Source: Methylotenera_A sp049687015 (GTDB taxonomy: Bacteria > Pseudomonadota > Gammaproteobacteria > Burkholderiales > Methylophilaceae). Taken from it: 64,000 nt of DNA. The notes under the pieces were generated by a model that was not told where the DNA came from, did not search any database, and saw only the letters and a list, made by a program, of their open reading frames with translations. Within the stretch, counting starts at the first letter, position 1; every line of letters begins with the position of its first letter. Made by a program: the position numbers and the translations under genes. The stretch covers positions 1 through 64,000 of the forward strand of contig JBAVIP010000032.1 in assembly GCA_049687015.1 (NCBI GenBank), given 5' to 3'. Shown here one piece after another: positions 18,034 to 26,900 of the stretch.

Positions 18034-19440
18034 CTACACAACCAACCTTCCATAAGTATCATCAAACCGAATAATATCGTCTTCACCCACATAGTCGCCA
18101 CATTGCACTTCAATAATGCTAAGTGGCTTGTCGTTTTGATTGGCTAAGCGATGACGGTGTGTTTTAGGAATATACGCAGATTGATTTTCTTGTAATTTAT
18201 ATTCAATTTCATTATTGGTAATAGTCGCCTCGCCAGAAACTACCACCCAATGTTCTGAACGGTGCTTGTGCATTTGCAGGGAGAGTTTTGCCCCTGGGTT
18301 CACCACTATATGTTTGATTTTGAAGTTTGCACTTTCTTCAAGCACTGTATAGCTACCCCATGGACGGTATACCGTTTGGTGAATTTCTGTGAGTTCCGGT
18401 TTATAGGCTTTTACCCGTGCCACTAAGGTTTTAATTTCTTCTGTGCGGCTTCTGTCACAAATTAAAGTGGCATCAGCAGTTTGTACGACAACTAAATTTG
18501 AAACCCCAAGCGTCGTCAAAACTCCAGTTTCACTCCATAGCAAACTATCTTGGGTTTCAGTAGCGATAACTTCACCACGGGTTACATTATTTTCCGTATC
18601 TTTTTGATGGCGCTGATAAATCGAATCCCAGCTACCCAAATCGCTCCAAGCCATATCCACTGGCACTACAGCAACTTTTTCAGCTTTTTCGGCTAAACCA
18701 TAATCCATTGATAAGTTAGGAAACTTGGCATAAGTATCAGCAAAGTTGTCCGCTGTCATACCTACTATTTGTTGCGCAATTTCGGGTTGATATTGCTGCA
18801 ACATGCTCATAAAAGCGCTGGCTTTAAACACAAACATGCCGCTATTCCACAAATAGCCATCGCGCACAAATTGCGCCGCTTTTTCGGCATTAGGTTTTTC
18901 TACAAACTGAGCAACCTGATGCACTGGCAACACGCCACTGTAAGATAATTGTTGACTAGGTTTAATGTATCCATAACCAGTTGCAGGCTCGTGCGGTTTA
19001 ATGCCTAACAATACCAAATAACCGTCTTGCGCTGCTATTTCAGCGGTTTTCCATGCATCTAAAAAAGCTTGGCTGTTATCAATGGCGTGGTCAGAAGCAA
19101 ATACACCAATAATTGCGCCAGGGTCTTGTTGGTGTATTTGATTTACCGCCCACGCAATGGCAGGCAAGGTATTTCGAGCACAAGGTTCAGCTAGCACATT
19201 GGCCACCGCATCAGGTGCGATTTCGGCTAGTTGGCCTTTTACTTCAAATTTGTGGTCTTCATGTGTGACTGTAAATAAATTGGCTGCATCTACATGCGCA
19301 AGTAAGCGAATTGCCGTTTGTTGCAATAAGGTTTGTTCACCATTAAGCGCAAGCAGTTGTTTAGGCCTGAGCGTGCGTGAGAGCGGCCATAAACGTGTAC
19401 CGGAGCCACCACAGAGGATAATTGCATAACGCTGACTCAT
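18034..19440 (-). CDS. manC: Mannose-1-phosphate guanylyltransferase / mannose-6-phosphate isomerase
   Basis: A 468-residue bifunctional type II enzyme. The N-terminal guanylyltransferase domain carries the nucleotide-binding signature ILCGGSGTRLWPLSR and the FVEKP sugar-1-phosphate motif. The C-terminal cupin domain, RPWGSYTVLEE through LQMHKHRSEHWVVVSGEA, is the phosphomannose isomerase part with metal-binding His residues. It produces GDP-D-mannose, the substrate of the Gmd homologue 16 kb to the left. The start codon overlaps the upstream regulator gene by 4 bases (ATGA type), so the two are co-translated. No phosphomannomutase gene is seen in the window. Confidence 0.93.
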   Translation of the reverse strand: MSQRYAIILCGGSGTRLWPLSRTLRPKQLLALNGEQTLLQQTAIRLLAHVDAANLFTVTHEDHKFEVKGQLAEIAPDAVANVLAEPCARNTLPAIAWAVNQIHQQDPGAIIGVFASDHAIDNSQAFLDAWKTAEIAAQDGYLVLLGIKPHEPATGYGYIKPSQQLSYSGVLPVHQVAQFVEKPNAEKAAQFVRDGYLWNSGMFVFKASAFMSMLQQYQPEIAQQIVGMTADNFADTYAKFPNLSMDYGLAEKAEKVAVVPVDMAWSDLGSWDSIYQRHQKDTENNVTRGEVIATETQDSLLWSETGVLTTLGVSNLVVVQTADATLICDRSRTEEIKTLVARVKAYKPELTEIHQTVYRPWGSYTVLEESANFKIKHIVVNPGAKLSLQMHKHRSEHWVVVSGEATITNNEIEYKLQENQSAYIPKTHRHRLANQNDKPLSIIEVQCGDYVGEDDIIRFDDTYGRLVV

Positions 19441-19784
19441 AATTGACCTACCTCACCATTGGTTAACTGAACCGCTTCTCGGCGCAACTCTTTAATTTCC
19501 GCTTCTAAATTGGCATATTCTTGCATTTTTATTTTTAAAAATCGTGCCGTAATCACTGATTTTTCTTCAATTCCAGTTGGCGTTAGAAAATACATATAGG
19601 CTAATTTATTTCTGCTATTGCGAAAATTAGTGGCTTTTAACAAGCCCTTTTCAATCAGCGCCTTTAAACAAAAATTAACGCGGCCTAAGCTAATATCAAG
19701 CGCACGCGCCAAATCTCGTTGGCTAATCTCGGGATTAGCTTCAAGTATTTTGAGTATTTTGTAGCGGTATTCGTCTGTTAGCAT
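19437..19784 (-). CDS. MarR-like EPS-associated transcriptional regulator
   Basis: A small winged-helix regulator. I start it at MLTDEYRYKILKILE (19784), which is the usual beginning of this family, giving 115 residues; an upstream in-frame ATG at 19850 would add 22 residues of no clear homology. Residues ISQRDLARALDISLGRVNFC form the helix-turn-helix, followed by the wing LKATNFRNSRNKLAYMYFLT and a C-terminal coiled coil. Such proteins (the MarR family EPS-associated group) sit at the head of exopolysaccharide loci, as here just before manC. It probably regulates the locus; target sites are not identifiable. Confidence 0.8.
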   Translation of the reverse strand: MLTDEYRYKILKILEANPEISQRDLARALDISLGRVNFCLKALIEKGLLKATNFRNSRNKLAYMYFLTPTGIEEKSVITARFLKIKMQEYANLEAEIKELRREAVQLTNGEVGQL

Positions 19785-19867
19785 GCAGTTATATTGATGA
19801 TTTAAAACACACCGTTCAATGATTGAACGCAGTTTATCAATATTCACCAAGAATACGCAAGTAATAA

Positions 19868-20278
19868 TTAGTAAATGCCTGTAAATTTCTTAATGTCGCG
19901 CAACTGGCGCTTGGTTGGCCTCCCCGCGCCTCTTTCCCGCACGGCATGGTCTGCCTCGCGCGTCACTTTCGCATGCTCTCGCTTAGTTTTGCTGGCCTCT
20001 GTTTCAGCGTATAGCAAAGCCGCCTCTGGCGCACCACGGCGAATGTTAGATAAACCCGTTACCTGCACTTCTATTTCAAACTCTTTGTTGCGTATGCTAA
20101 TCAACATACCGGTTCTGACTTCTTTGGCGGTTTTAGCGCGGTCGCCATCTACGCGCACTTTGCCACTATCTACCGCATCCGCCGCGATACTGCGCGTTTT
20201 AAAAAAGCGTGCCGCCCACAGCCATTTATCTAGTCTGCATTTGTCGTCTTTTTCATCACTTTTATCTATGCTTTTCAA
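19868..20278 (-). CDS. hslR: Heat shock protein 15, S4-domain RNA-binding protein
   Basis: A 136-residue basic protein with an S4 RNA-binding domain: CRLDKWLWAARFFKTRSIAA, DAVDSGKVRVDGDRAKTAKE. The C-terminal part RPTKRQLRDIKKF is the lysine/arginine-rich tail typical of Hsp15. E. coli Hsp15 binds stalled 50S subunits carrying peptidyl-tRNA and recycles them after heat shock. The gene stands between the polysaccharide regulator and a Lon-like protease gene, 12 bases from the latter, and may be co-transcribed with it. Length (E. coli 133) and domain match closely. Confidence 0.87.
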   Translation of the reverse strand: MKSIDKSDEKDDKCRLDKWLWAARFFKTRSIAADAVDSGKVRVDGDRAKTAKEVRTGMLISIRNKEFEIEVQVTGLSNIRRGAPEAALLYAETEASKTKREHAKVTREADHAVRERGAGRPTKRQLRDIKKFTGIY

Positions 20279-20290
20279 TCGCTAAATTAT

Positions 20291-22504
20291 TCAATCATTA
20301 GTTAATTTGCTAGGCTTGGGTTGATTGCTCTCTAGCGTTTTGCGATAACTCGCCAGCATGCTTTGTGCATGACCCATTACAGTATTCGCAGCATAATTAC
20401 CCATCGCATCCTGCGCACCAGCTGGCACACCGGTGAGATACTCAATGCCTTCCAGCACATGATCAATGGTAATAATATGAAACTGTCCATTTTTAACGGC
20501 ATCAATCACAGTGCTATCTAACAATAAATGACGCTGGTTACGTTTAGGAATAATTACCCCTTGTTTGCCGTTCAGGCCAAGCGCTTGGCACACCCTAAAA
20601 TAACCTTCGATTTTCTCGTTCACGCCGCCAATCGGCATCACTTCACCAAATTGATTCAGCGCGCCTGTCACCGCGATACCTTGCTGAATCGGTAAATTCG
20701 CCATAGCAGACAATAAAGCAAACAACTCTGCACATGAAGCAGAGTCACCCTCTACGCCACTATATTCCTGCTCAAAAACCAGCGAAGCATTAAGACTAAG
20801 CGGCGCTAGATGCGAAAAACTGGCGCTTAACCAATTTTGCAGAATAAAAACGCCCTTATCATGAGTTGGGCCGCTCATATTTACTTCACGGTCGATATTA
20901 ATCAAGCCCCTGCCACCTGGATAGCAGCGCGCTGTGATACGAATTGGAGAACCAAAACTGGCATCACCCAGCTCAATATGCGTCAAACCGTTTACCTGCC
21001 CTACCACCTCGCCATGCACTTGAATCAGCAATTCGTTATCGATAATCGAATCACGAATTTGCGCCTCAAAATATTGATTGCGTGTCGATTTAGCTTGAAT
21101 CGCAGCCTGCACATGCTCTGCCGTTACTATCGACGCACTATCTTTTAGTGGTGCACTAGCACCAGCAGCAAATGCGGCACTTTCCAGCATTAAACGTTCT
21201 AAAAACGCAAAGTTAGTGCTAATGCGGGTTTGATCCTCTTCCAGCCTCTGAAGCGCGCCAATTAAAGCCGCTACCGCTTCTCGCGAAAAAGGTATTAAAC
21301 AATGTTGTGCGCATTTTTGCGCAACAAAACCGGCAATCGCAGCATAATTTTCCGGATTCGCCAGGATGCGTTCAACAAACTCTACTTTAATTGGGAAATA
21401 ATCAAAAAAATCAGGCTGTGCGTCCAGGCAATCATAAAAATCCTCGCGCGTGGCGATCAGCACCAGTTTGACTTTCAAAGGCAATAAGGTGTTTGCCAGC
21501 ACGTAATTCATACTTTGCGCGCTATTTGTAGCATCCTCAATTTGCAAAGTACCATTACGCAAAAAGCGATGCAGTTTTTCTACGATTTGAGCCCCATTTT
21601 GCTCATCATTGAGTAAATCACGCAGATGCAGTAGCAGCATGCCACCATCCGCCTTATGCAGGTTACCCGCTCTTAGCCGCGTGAAATCTGGCAGTTGCGA
21701 TGTATCAGACGCGCTCTCAACCCCGCCGAATAAGGATTGCAAGCTAGGATCATTATCGTAAACGATGGGCTGATTTAATCCTTGAGACTGTGCGTGGCGA
21801 TTATCCACCAGCAAATTGACACGGAATCGTGCAAAAAACGCCTCGTTGATTAAGCCTTCCGGAATTTGATTCTCTTGGCTAGCTTCAGATTCGCTATTTG
21901 GTAACGGTTGCCAAGCTTTTAAATAGGCTAAAGTTTCTTGCTTAATTAACTTAAAATATTGATTAAGCTCACATTTGTTTTCTTTGTTTTTACAATTCTC
22001 AAACATATCCTCAAGCAAGCTAATTGCTTTACTTAGCCATTGCTCCGCAAGCTCCAGCATGGCTTGCTGATTTGCTGCGGCTGCAAAAATTGGCATCTCG
22101 GCCATCAAAGCGCGTGCAAAACTCTCACCTTCCAGACGTAGCTTCGCGCCACAACCCACCGGCAGGTTCACTAAGGTAGGCTGATTCAACTGCTCAAAAT
22201 CGAAAATAGCCACCAAATCGTGCAGTTGCGTCACTGGATTGCTTTGTTTAGCAACTTCCATCATTGCACTTTGCATTAACAATGTGCGGCCGCTACCATT
22301 GGCACCAAGCACCAGTACATTAAAGCCACTTTGTTGCATATTCAGGCCAAACATGGCGGCTTTTTTAGCCTCGGACTGCGCTACCCAGCCATGAATATTA
22401 GGCTGATAACCCATTGAATTTTCTAATAATTCGGCGGTTGTATCAAACTTAAAATCGTTTAAGGAAATTGGCGCATTTAAATCGCTTGGCTTTAAAATTA
22501 ACAT
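20291..22504 (-). CDS. Lon-like ATP-dependent protease (AAA_32 / Lon_C type)
   Basis: A 737-residue protein related to LonB/YcbZ. Near the N-terminus is a P-loop-like motif GANGSGRT with Arg where Lys is usual, as in other members of this group. A long helical insertion (about 130-220) and a DUF-like AAA core follow. The C-terminal Lon protease domain has the Ser-Lys dyad: S588 in EGDSASCAEL and K631 in GGVNEKIEGYF. The 43-residue separation equals that of E. coli Lon (S679/K722). The protease is predicted active; the ATPase may be divergent. Substrates are unknown. It is 12 bases upstream of hslR, so a joint protein quality-control role is possible. Confidence 0.85.
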   Translation of the reverse strand: MLILKPSDLNAPISLNDFKFDTTAELLENSMGYQPNIHGWVAQSEAKKAAMFGLNMQQSGFNVLVLGANGSGRTLLMQSAMMEVAKQSNPVTQLHDLVAIFDFEQLNQPTLVNLPVGCGAKLRLEGESFARALMAEMPIFAAAANQQAMLELAEQWLSKAISLLEDMFENCKNKENKCELNQYFKLIKQETLAYLKAWQPLPNSESEASQENQIPEGLINEAFFARFRVNLLVDNRHAQSQGLNQPIVYDNDPSLQSLFGGVESASDTSQLPDFTRLRAGNLHKADGGMLLLHLRDLLNDEQNGAQIVEKLHRFLRNGTLQIEDATNSAQSMNYVLANTLLPLKVKLVLIATREDFYDCLDAQPDFFDYFPIKVEFVERILANPENYAAIAGFVAQKCAQHCLIPFSREAVAALIGALQRLEEDQTRISTNFAFLERLMLESAAFAAGASAPLKDSASIVTAEHVQAAIQAKSTRNQYFEAQIRDSIIDNELLIQVHGEVVGQVNGLTHIELGDASFGSPIRITARCYPGGRGLINIDREVNMSGPTHDKGVFILQNWLSASFSHLAPLSLNASLVFEQEYSGVEGDSASCAELFALLSAMANLPIQQGIAVTGALNQFGEVMPIGGVNEKIEGYFRVCQALGLNGKQGVIIPKRNQRHLLLDSTVIDAVKNGQFHIITIDHVLEGIEYLTGVPAGAQDAMGNYAANTVMGHAQSMLASYRKTLESNQPKPSKLTND

Positions 22505-22544
22505 AGTTTAATTTGCATAGTCTTAATTCAGTTTACCTACAAAG

Positions 22545-22994
22545 TTATTTCCAACGTGCTTGAGCAGCATCGTCAGACTGTTTTGCCTCAACCCAACGCT
22601 CGCCTGAAGTGGTCGCTTCTTTTTTCCAGAATGGCGCGCCAGTTTTAAGAAAATCCATCATAAATTCGCAGGCTTTAAATGCCTCGCCACGATGTGCACT
22701 AGTCACTGCCACCAACACTATCTGGTCTAATGGTTTGAGTGTGCCAACGCGATGAATGATCATGCTGTCAATAATATTCCAGCGCATTTTTGCTTCGTTT
22801 TCTATGTCAGTAAGCGCCTTTTCTGTCATTTCAGGATAATACTCAAGCATGAGTGTATTAAGCGTTCCGTTGTCATCCATGTCGCGCACCTGGCCCACAA
22901 AGCTAACAAGCGCGCCTATGCTAGGGTTTGCTAGTCTTAACCTGTTAAGCTCTTGGCCAACATCAAAATCCTCTGTTTGTATGCGAACGCTCAT
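22545..22994 (-). CDS. moaE: Molybdopterin synthase catalytic subunit MoaE
   Basis: A 149-residue protein matching MoaE. The segment GALVSFVGQVRDMDDNGTLN, the lysine-rich active-site stretch APFWKKEATTSGERWVEAK, and HRVGTLKPLDQIVLVAVTSA are all typical. With MoaD thiocarboxylate it converts precursor Z (cPMP) to molybdopterin in the cytoplasm. The moaD gene lies 79 bases upstream in the same direction, with a perfect palindrome between the two. A molybdenum-cofactor enzyme is not seen in the window. Confidence 0.93.
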   Translation of the reverse strand: MSVRIQTEDFDVGQELNRLRLANPSIGALVSFVGQVRDMDDNGTLNTLMLEYYPEMTEKALTDIENEAKMRWNIIDSMIIHRVGTLKPLDQIVLVAVTSAHRGEAFKACEFMMDFLKTGAPFWKKEATTSGERWVEAKQSDDAAQARWK

Positions 22995-23024
22995 AATAAT
23001 TATTTAGCTTCTATTTAGATCCAA

Positions 23025-23053
23025 ACTCCCTCTCCCCTTGAGGGAGAGGGAGT
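23025..23053. repeat. Perfect 12-bp palindrome between moaD and moaE
   Basis: ACTCCCTCTCCC (23025-23036) is the exact reverse complement of GGGAGAGGGAGT (23042-23053), with the 5-base loop CTTGA. There is no T-run after either arm, so it is not a typical intrinsic terminator. The same TCCCTCTCCC..GGGAGAGGGA palindrome type is widespread as an intergenic repeat in proteobacteria, so it is more likely a dispersed REP-like unit; it could also shape the moaD-moaE mRNA. Confidence 0.75.
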
Positions 23054-23072
23054 ATTTATGAAGATTATGCTA

Positions 23073-23330
23073 TTAACCGCCCGTGACGGGTGGGAAAAAT
23101 GCCACCTCATCACCTGCTTGAATTGTCGCCATATCATCCACTAATTGATGGTTAATAGCCGCACGTACGATTTGTTTGCCATTGAATAAATTTTCCCAAT
23201 TTTCACCGCGTTGGGACAAGTAATTTTTGAGTGCAGTCACTGTTGAAACATCACTTGGCAACTCAATATCTTCCGTAGAATAATTAACGGCTTCTTTAAT
23301 TCTTGCAAAATATAATATTTTTATATTCAT
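23073..23330 (-). CDS. moaD: Molybdopterin synthase sulfur carrier subunit MoaD
   Basis: An 85-residue beta-grasp ubiquitin-like protein. It starts MNIKILYFARIKEAVNYST and ends FFPPVTGG; the terminal Gly-Gly is the thiocarboxylation site that delivers sulfur to molybdopterin precursor in complex with MoaE. The VAFFPPVTGG ending is diagnostic. Adenylation would be by a MoeB homologue, not seen in the window. The gene is close behind rmuC (17 bases) and may share its transcript. Confidence 0.93.
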   Translation of the reverse strand: MNIKILYFARIKEAVNYSTEDIELPSDVSTVTALKNYLSQRGENWENLFNGKQIVRAAINHQLVDDMATIQAGDEVAFFPPVTGG

Positions 23331-23347
23331 ATAGTTATAAAAAATAG

Positions 23348-24673
23348 TTAATCTGGTTTGTCATCAATTTCTTCGAGCAAATCTATCGGTTCATTGCTTA
23401 ACTCGACCCGCTCGATCTGGGCAAAACGGCGCGTGATTTTTTGGCTGCTCACATGCACATCTTGCGCGTTTTCATGCGCCTGGCGAATATTATCCGCAAG
23501 TTTTTTCATACGCACGTCAAAGCGCTCAAAATCTTTGCTCAGTTTGCCTAGCTCATCTTTAATAATATGCACTTGCTTACGCATTTCCACATCTTTCAGC
23601 ACAGCGCGTGCGGTATTCAGCACCGCCATCAGCGTGGTGGGCGAAACCAGCCACACCCGTTTATTCATGGCGTAATCGATGATTTCCGGATGATAAGCAT
23701 GGATTTCGGCAAACACAGCCTCGGCTGGGATAAACATCACCGCGCCATCCGAAGTGACATTGGAGATGATATATTTAGTAGCAATATCATCCACATGCTT
23801 TTTAACATCCGCTTTAAATTGCTTCTCGGCCAGATTTTGCTCGGCTTCGGTCAAGCTGCTATCAAACATTTTATGATAGTTTTCCAGCGGAAACTTGCTA
23901 TCCACCGCAACTACGCCGGTTGGTTCCGGCAGAAATAACGCACAATCCACACGCGAGCCATTTTCAAATGTGTGCTGCATCTTAAAGCTGTTGGCAGGCA
24001 ACACGTTACGCACCAGGCCTTCCAGCTGCACCTCGCCATACGCGCCGCGGCTGCGCTTATCGCCCAGCAGCTCTTGCAGGCTGACCATATTCACCGTGAG
24101 GCCATCAATCTTCTTCTGCGCCTCGTCAATGGTAGCAAGGCGCTCCATCACGCTGATAAAGGTTTCGTTGGTTTTTTTAAAGCCCTCATCTAGCCGCTCA
24201 GATACCTTGCCGCCAATTTCTTCCAAACGTGCATCCACTATCTTGCCTAAAGATTCAATACTTTGCGTGAGTGTTGTGGTGGCTTTAAGCATGGTGTCAT
24301 TAACAATCGCCTGCTGCATCTGGCCCTGCTCGCTCAGGGTTTTATGCAAGGTCTCGAGCACAGTTTCGCGGGTTTGCGCCAAACTGGTGTTCTGCGCAAG
24401 CTGCAAGGCCTGCATCGCATCGCGTGTGGCTTGCAGTTCTTGCGAAACCGATAGCTTCAGCCTTTCGCCGCCGTCCTGAGAGGCAGTATTAATGCGGTCT
24501 CCCAGCTTATTTAATCCATCATTCAAATCCACCAGCATAGCACGATGCTTTTCTTCCAGCCGATTCAGAAGCGCGCTATTTTTAGCATTCGCAAACTCGC
24601 GCCAAGCAAGCCAAACCAGCAAAACAACCGCTAAAACTAAAAGTAAGACTATAATTTCATTCATGCCGTTCAT
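23348..24673 (-). CDS. rmuC: DNA recombination protein RmuC
   Basis: A 441-residue protein. A single N-terminal membrane helix (IIVLLLVLAVVLLVWLAW) is followed by a long coiled coil (about 30-190) and the conserved RmuC nuclease-like domain, with RSRGAYGEVQLEGLVRNVLP, VDSKFPLENYHKMFD, FIPAEAVFAEIHAYHPEIID and KRVWLVSPTTLMAVLNT. The family limits inversions at short inverted repeats in E. coli and resembles restriction-type nucleases; D and K of VDSKFPLE would be the catalytic core. It is divergent from the CHASE2 gene, whose start lies 27 bases away, so their promoters must overlap. Confidence 0.92.
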   Translation of the reverse strand: MNGMNEIIVLLLVLAVVLLVWLAWREFANAKNSALLNRLEEKHRAMLVDLNDGLNKLGDRINTASQDGGERLKLSVSQELQATRDAMQALQLAQNTSLAQTRETVLETLHKTLSEQGQMQQAIVNDTMLKATTTLTQSIESLGKIVDARLEEIGGKVSERLDEGFKKTNETFISVMERLATIDEAQKKIDGLTVNMVSLQELLGDKRSRGAYGEVQLEGLVRNVLPANSFKMQHTFENGSRVDCALFLPEPTGVVAVDSKFPLENYHKMFDSSLTEAEQNLAEKQFKADVKKHVDDIATKYIISNVTSDGAVMFIPAEAVFAEIHAYHPEIIDYAMNKRVWLVSPTTLMAVLNTARAVLKDVEMRKQVHIIKDELGKLSKDFERFDVRMKKLADNIRQAHENAQDVHVSSQKITRRFAQIERVELSNEPIDLLEEIDDKPD

Positions 24674-24699
24674 TATAAACTACAGTCGCATTCCTCTCT

Positions 24700-26397
24700 A
24701 TGATTAAGCTAAAACTACTGCTCGGCCAATGGCTGGCCAATCTTACTCGTAAATTAAAAAATAATTTTTATATCTACCTGGCCACGCTGTTCACTTTGCT
24801 GGTGCTGCTGGATGCTGGCACATTTGGCGTGGGCTTAAATATGCGCGACAAAGCCTTTGATTTTATGGTGAAAAATCGCATACTTCAGCCCAAACCAGAT
24901 AAAGATATTGTCATTGTCGATATTAACGAAGCCAGTTTAGCCGCATTTGCCAAAGAATATGGCCGCTGGCCCTGGCCGCGCCAGGTGTTGGGCGAGTTTG
25001 TCGAGAATATTCAGACACAAAACCCCAAAGCCATTGTGTTTGATATCATGTTTTCAGACGCAGATATTTATAACGCGGATAGTGATGCGTATTTCGATGA
25101 AGTTATCACCGCTTGCGAAAATTGCTTCTTTCCCATTTTGCGTTTAGATCCAAGTCAGGATGCGCAGAGCCAGTTAAAATATGCGCAAATTCCGGGCTTA
25201 ACTGCATCGCCTGAAGCCAATAAGGAAGCCACTCTTGCGGCCGTTCTGCCACATTTTAAAGGCGCTTTAAAACCCAATAGATTAGGCACACACAACGTGT
25301 ACCCAGACAGCGATGGCATTGTACGCGAATACAAAATGCTGCATGACGATGCAGGCTGGCGCCTGCCTTCATTGCCTTTAGTTGTGGGTGATTTCGCACA
25401 GATGAATAGCTTTCCATTACCGCAGAATATGCTGATTAACTGGCATGGAAAGCCATTCAGTTACACGTACGCCACATTTAGCGACGTATTCACCGATTTA
25501 GCCAGCAAAAACAAAAAACGCCCGCAAGACGAATTCACCAATAAAATCGTCATCATCGGCTCCACCGCACCCGGATTATTCGACATCAAACCTACCGCGA
25601 TGGATAAGCAATTTCCAGGCGTTGAGGTACTTGCAACGGCCATAGATAACGTAAAGCATAGAGATTACCTCAAAGTGTGGCGCGGCAGGGTTCCTTACAT
25701 TTTGCTGAGTTTGTTGTTAATTTGGCTCACCACCGCAGCGTTTTACTTCAAAATGGATAGAGACAAGTTCAATTCCATTTTTACCGGTGGCCAAATTGGG
25801 CTTTTGGTGCTTTCTTACCTCGCAATCAACCTCAGCAACACCTATTTAGACCTTACTGCGCCGCTTTTATGGGCAGCCGCCTTGTTTGGTATCGCCAAAA
25901 TCTACGCTCTGGCTACAGACCGCGCACTGCAACGCTGGCTGGCTTTCGGTGTCAAATCAGACGCCCTAGAACACAGCGTATTGATAATGCCAATTTTAGT
26001 AGAGGCCAACGAGCCTTTAACCGATGCACTACTTAAAAAGTTTAAACGGTATCTCGAACTTGCCAGCCATTCACCTAATAACATCGAAATTCTGCATGGC
26101 ACGCAAAGTGGCATTTGGGGTTTATTTGGCGACATGGTAGTGGTAAGCTGGATATATGCTGACAACAAAGCCGAATATGGTGCGGCTGCAAAACAGGATG
26201 CGCAGAATATTGCACAGCAATTATCAACTTTAATTACAAATATGGGTCTACCGGATAACACTGCCACACGTTATACGCTGCACGAAGGCAAATTGATCAG
26301 TCACTCTACCACGACGCTGGCCTCGCAGTGGCGCATGCTGTTTGCGCAAGCGGTGATTAAACTGGAACATAACGATGTATTCAAGGATTTAGCATGA
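24700..26397 (+). CDS. CHASE2-domain membrane protein without recognised output domain
   Basis: A 565-residue protein. One N-terminal membrane helix (FYIYLATLFTLLVLLDAG) is followed by a periplasmic CHASE2 sensor domain (about 45-320) with KDIVIVDINEASLAAFA, GRWPWPRQVLGEFV and NKIVIIGSTAPGLFDIKPT, then three C-terminal helices (about 325-405). CHASE2 proteins usually end in a cyclase, kinase or GGDEF domain. Here the last 150 residues show no such motif that I recognise. The downstream genes overlap by ATGA-type junctions (SH3 protein, then M48 protease), suggesting an envelope-sensing operon. Function is unknown beyond that. Confidence 0.8.
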   Translation: MIKLKLLLGQWLANLTRKLKNNFYIYLATLFTLLVLLDAGTFGVGLNMRDKAFDFMVKNRILQPKPDKDIVIVDINEASLAAFAKEYGRWPWPRQVLGEFVENIQTQNPKAIVFDIMFSDADIYNADSDAYFDEVITACENCFFPILRLDPSQDAQSQLKYAQIPGLTASPEANKEATLAAVLPHFKGALKPNRLGTHNVYPDSDGIVREYKMLHDDAGWRLPSLPLVVGDFAQMNSFPLPQNMLINWHGKPFSYTYATFSDVFTDLASKNKKRPQDEFTNKIVIIGSTAPGLFDIKPTAMDKQFPGVEVLATAIDNVKHRDYLKVWRGRVPYILLSLLLIWLTTAAFYFKMDRDKFNSIFTGGQIGLLVLSYLAINLSNTYLDLTAPLLWAAALFGIAKIYALATDRALQRWLAFGVKSDALEHSVLIMPILVEANEPLTDALLKKFKRYLELASHSPNNIEILHGTQSGIWGLFGDMVVVSWIYADNKAEYGAAAKQDAQNIAQQLSTLITNMGLPDNTATRYTLHEGKLISHSTTTLASQWRMLFAQAVIKLEHNDVFKDLA

Positions 26398-26900
26398 AAA
26401 ATTTGTTTAGAAAAATATTTTTAATCGGCCTGGCCATATCAGCGTTCAACCCTATTCTAGCGCTTTCCGGCGAGGCCGGGACTGCATTGAAAGCTGACAC
26501 TATCCGCGCTGAACCGTTTGCGGATGCCAAAACTGTTGGCAATTTTAATAAAGGCGATAGCGTCGATATTCTGAGCAAAAAAGGCGCTTGGTTACAGGTT
26601 AAAACCAAAAAGAATACCGGCTGGGTGCGCATACTTTCCGTCAAGCGCGGTAGTGTATCAGGCGGCAACAGCGCCAAAGGCGTGCTGGACGTGGCGAGCG
26701 GCCGCGCCGGTACCGGGCAGGTGGTTTCTACCACCGGCATCCGCGGCTTGAGTGCGGAAGAGCTGAAAGCCGCTAAATTCAACGAAGAAGAAATGAAAAA
26801 GATGGAAAGTCATACTTTAAGCGCTAGTGACGGGCAAAGTTTTGCCAGTGCGGGTGGCCTGAGCGCCATCAAAATGGCCTACCTGAAAGGAACCAAGTAA
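26394..26900 (+). CDS. Secreted bacterial SH3-domain protein
   Basis: A 168-residue exported protein. A signal peptide (KNLFRKIFLIGLAISAFNPILALS) precedes a bacterial SH3 domain (about 30-85) with ADTIRAEPFADAKTVGNFNKGD, VDILSKKGAWLQV and NTGWVRI. The rest is Gly/Ser/Ala-rich then helical (EELKAAKFNEEEMKKME). Bacterial SH3 domains typically bind peptidoglycan peptides. The start codon overlaps the CHASE2 stop by 4 bases, and its stop overlaps the first base of the M48 protease frame, so the three are translated as a unit in the envelope. Confidence 0.8.
   Translation: MKNLFRKIFLIGLAISAFNPILALSGEAGTALKADTIRAEPFADAKTVGNFNKGDSVDILSKKGAWLQVKTKKNTGWVRILSVKRGSVSGGNSAKGVLDVASGRAGTGQVVSTTGIRGLSAEELKAAKFNEEEMKKMESHTLSASDGQSFASAGGLSAIKMAYLKGTK

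Noticed and set aside
23895..24479. A 194-codon open frame on the plus strand
   Set aside because: It lies wholly opposite rmuC, whose protein is clearly conserved; the antisense translation is Ser/Arg-rich with no homology features.
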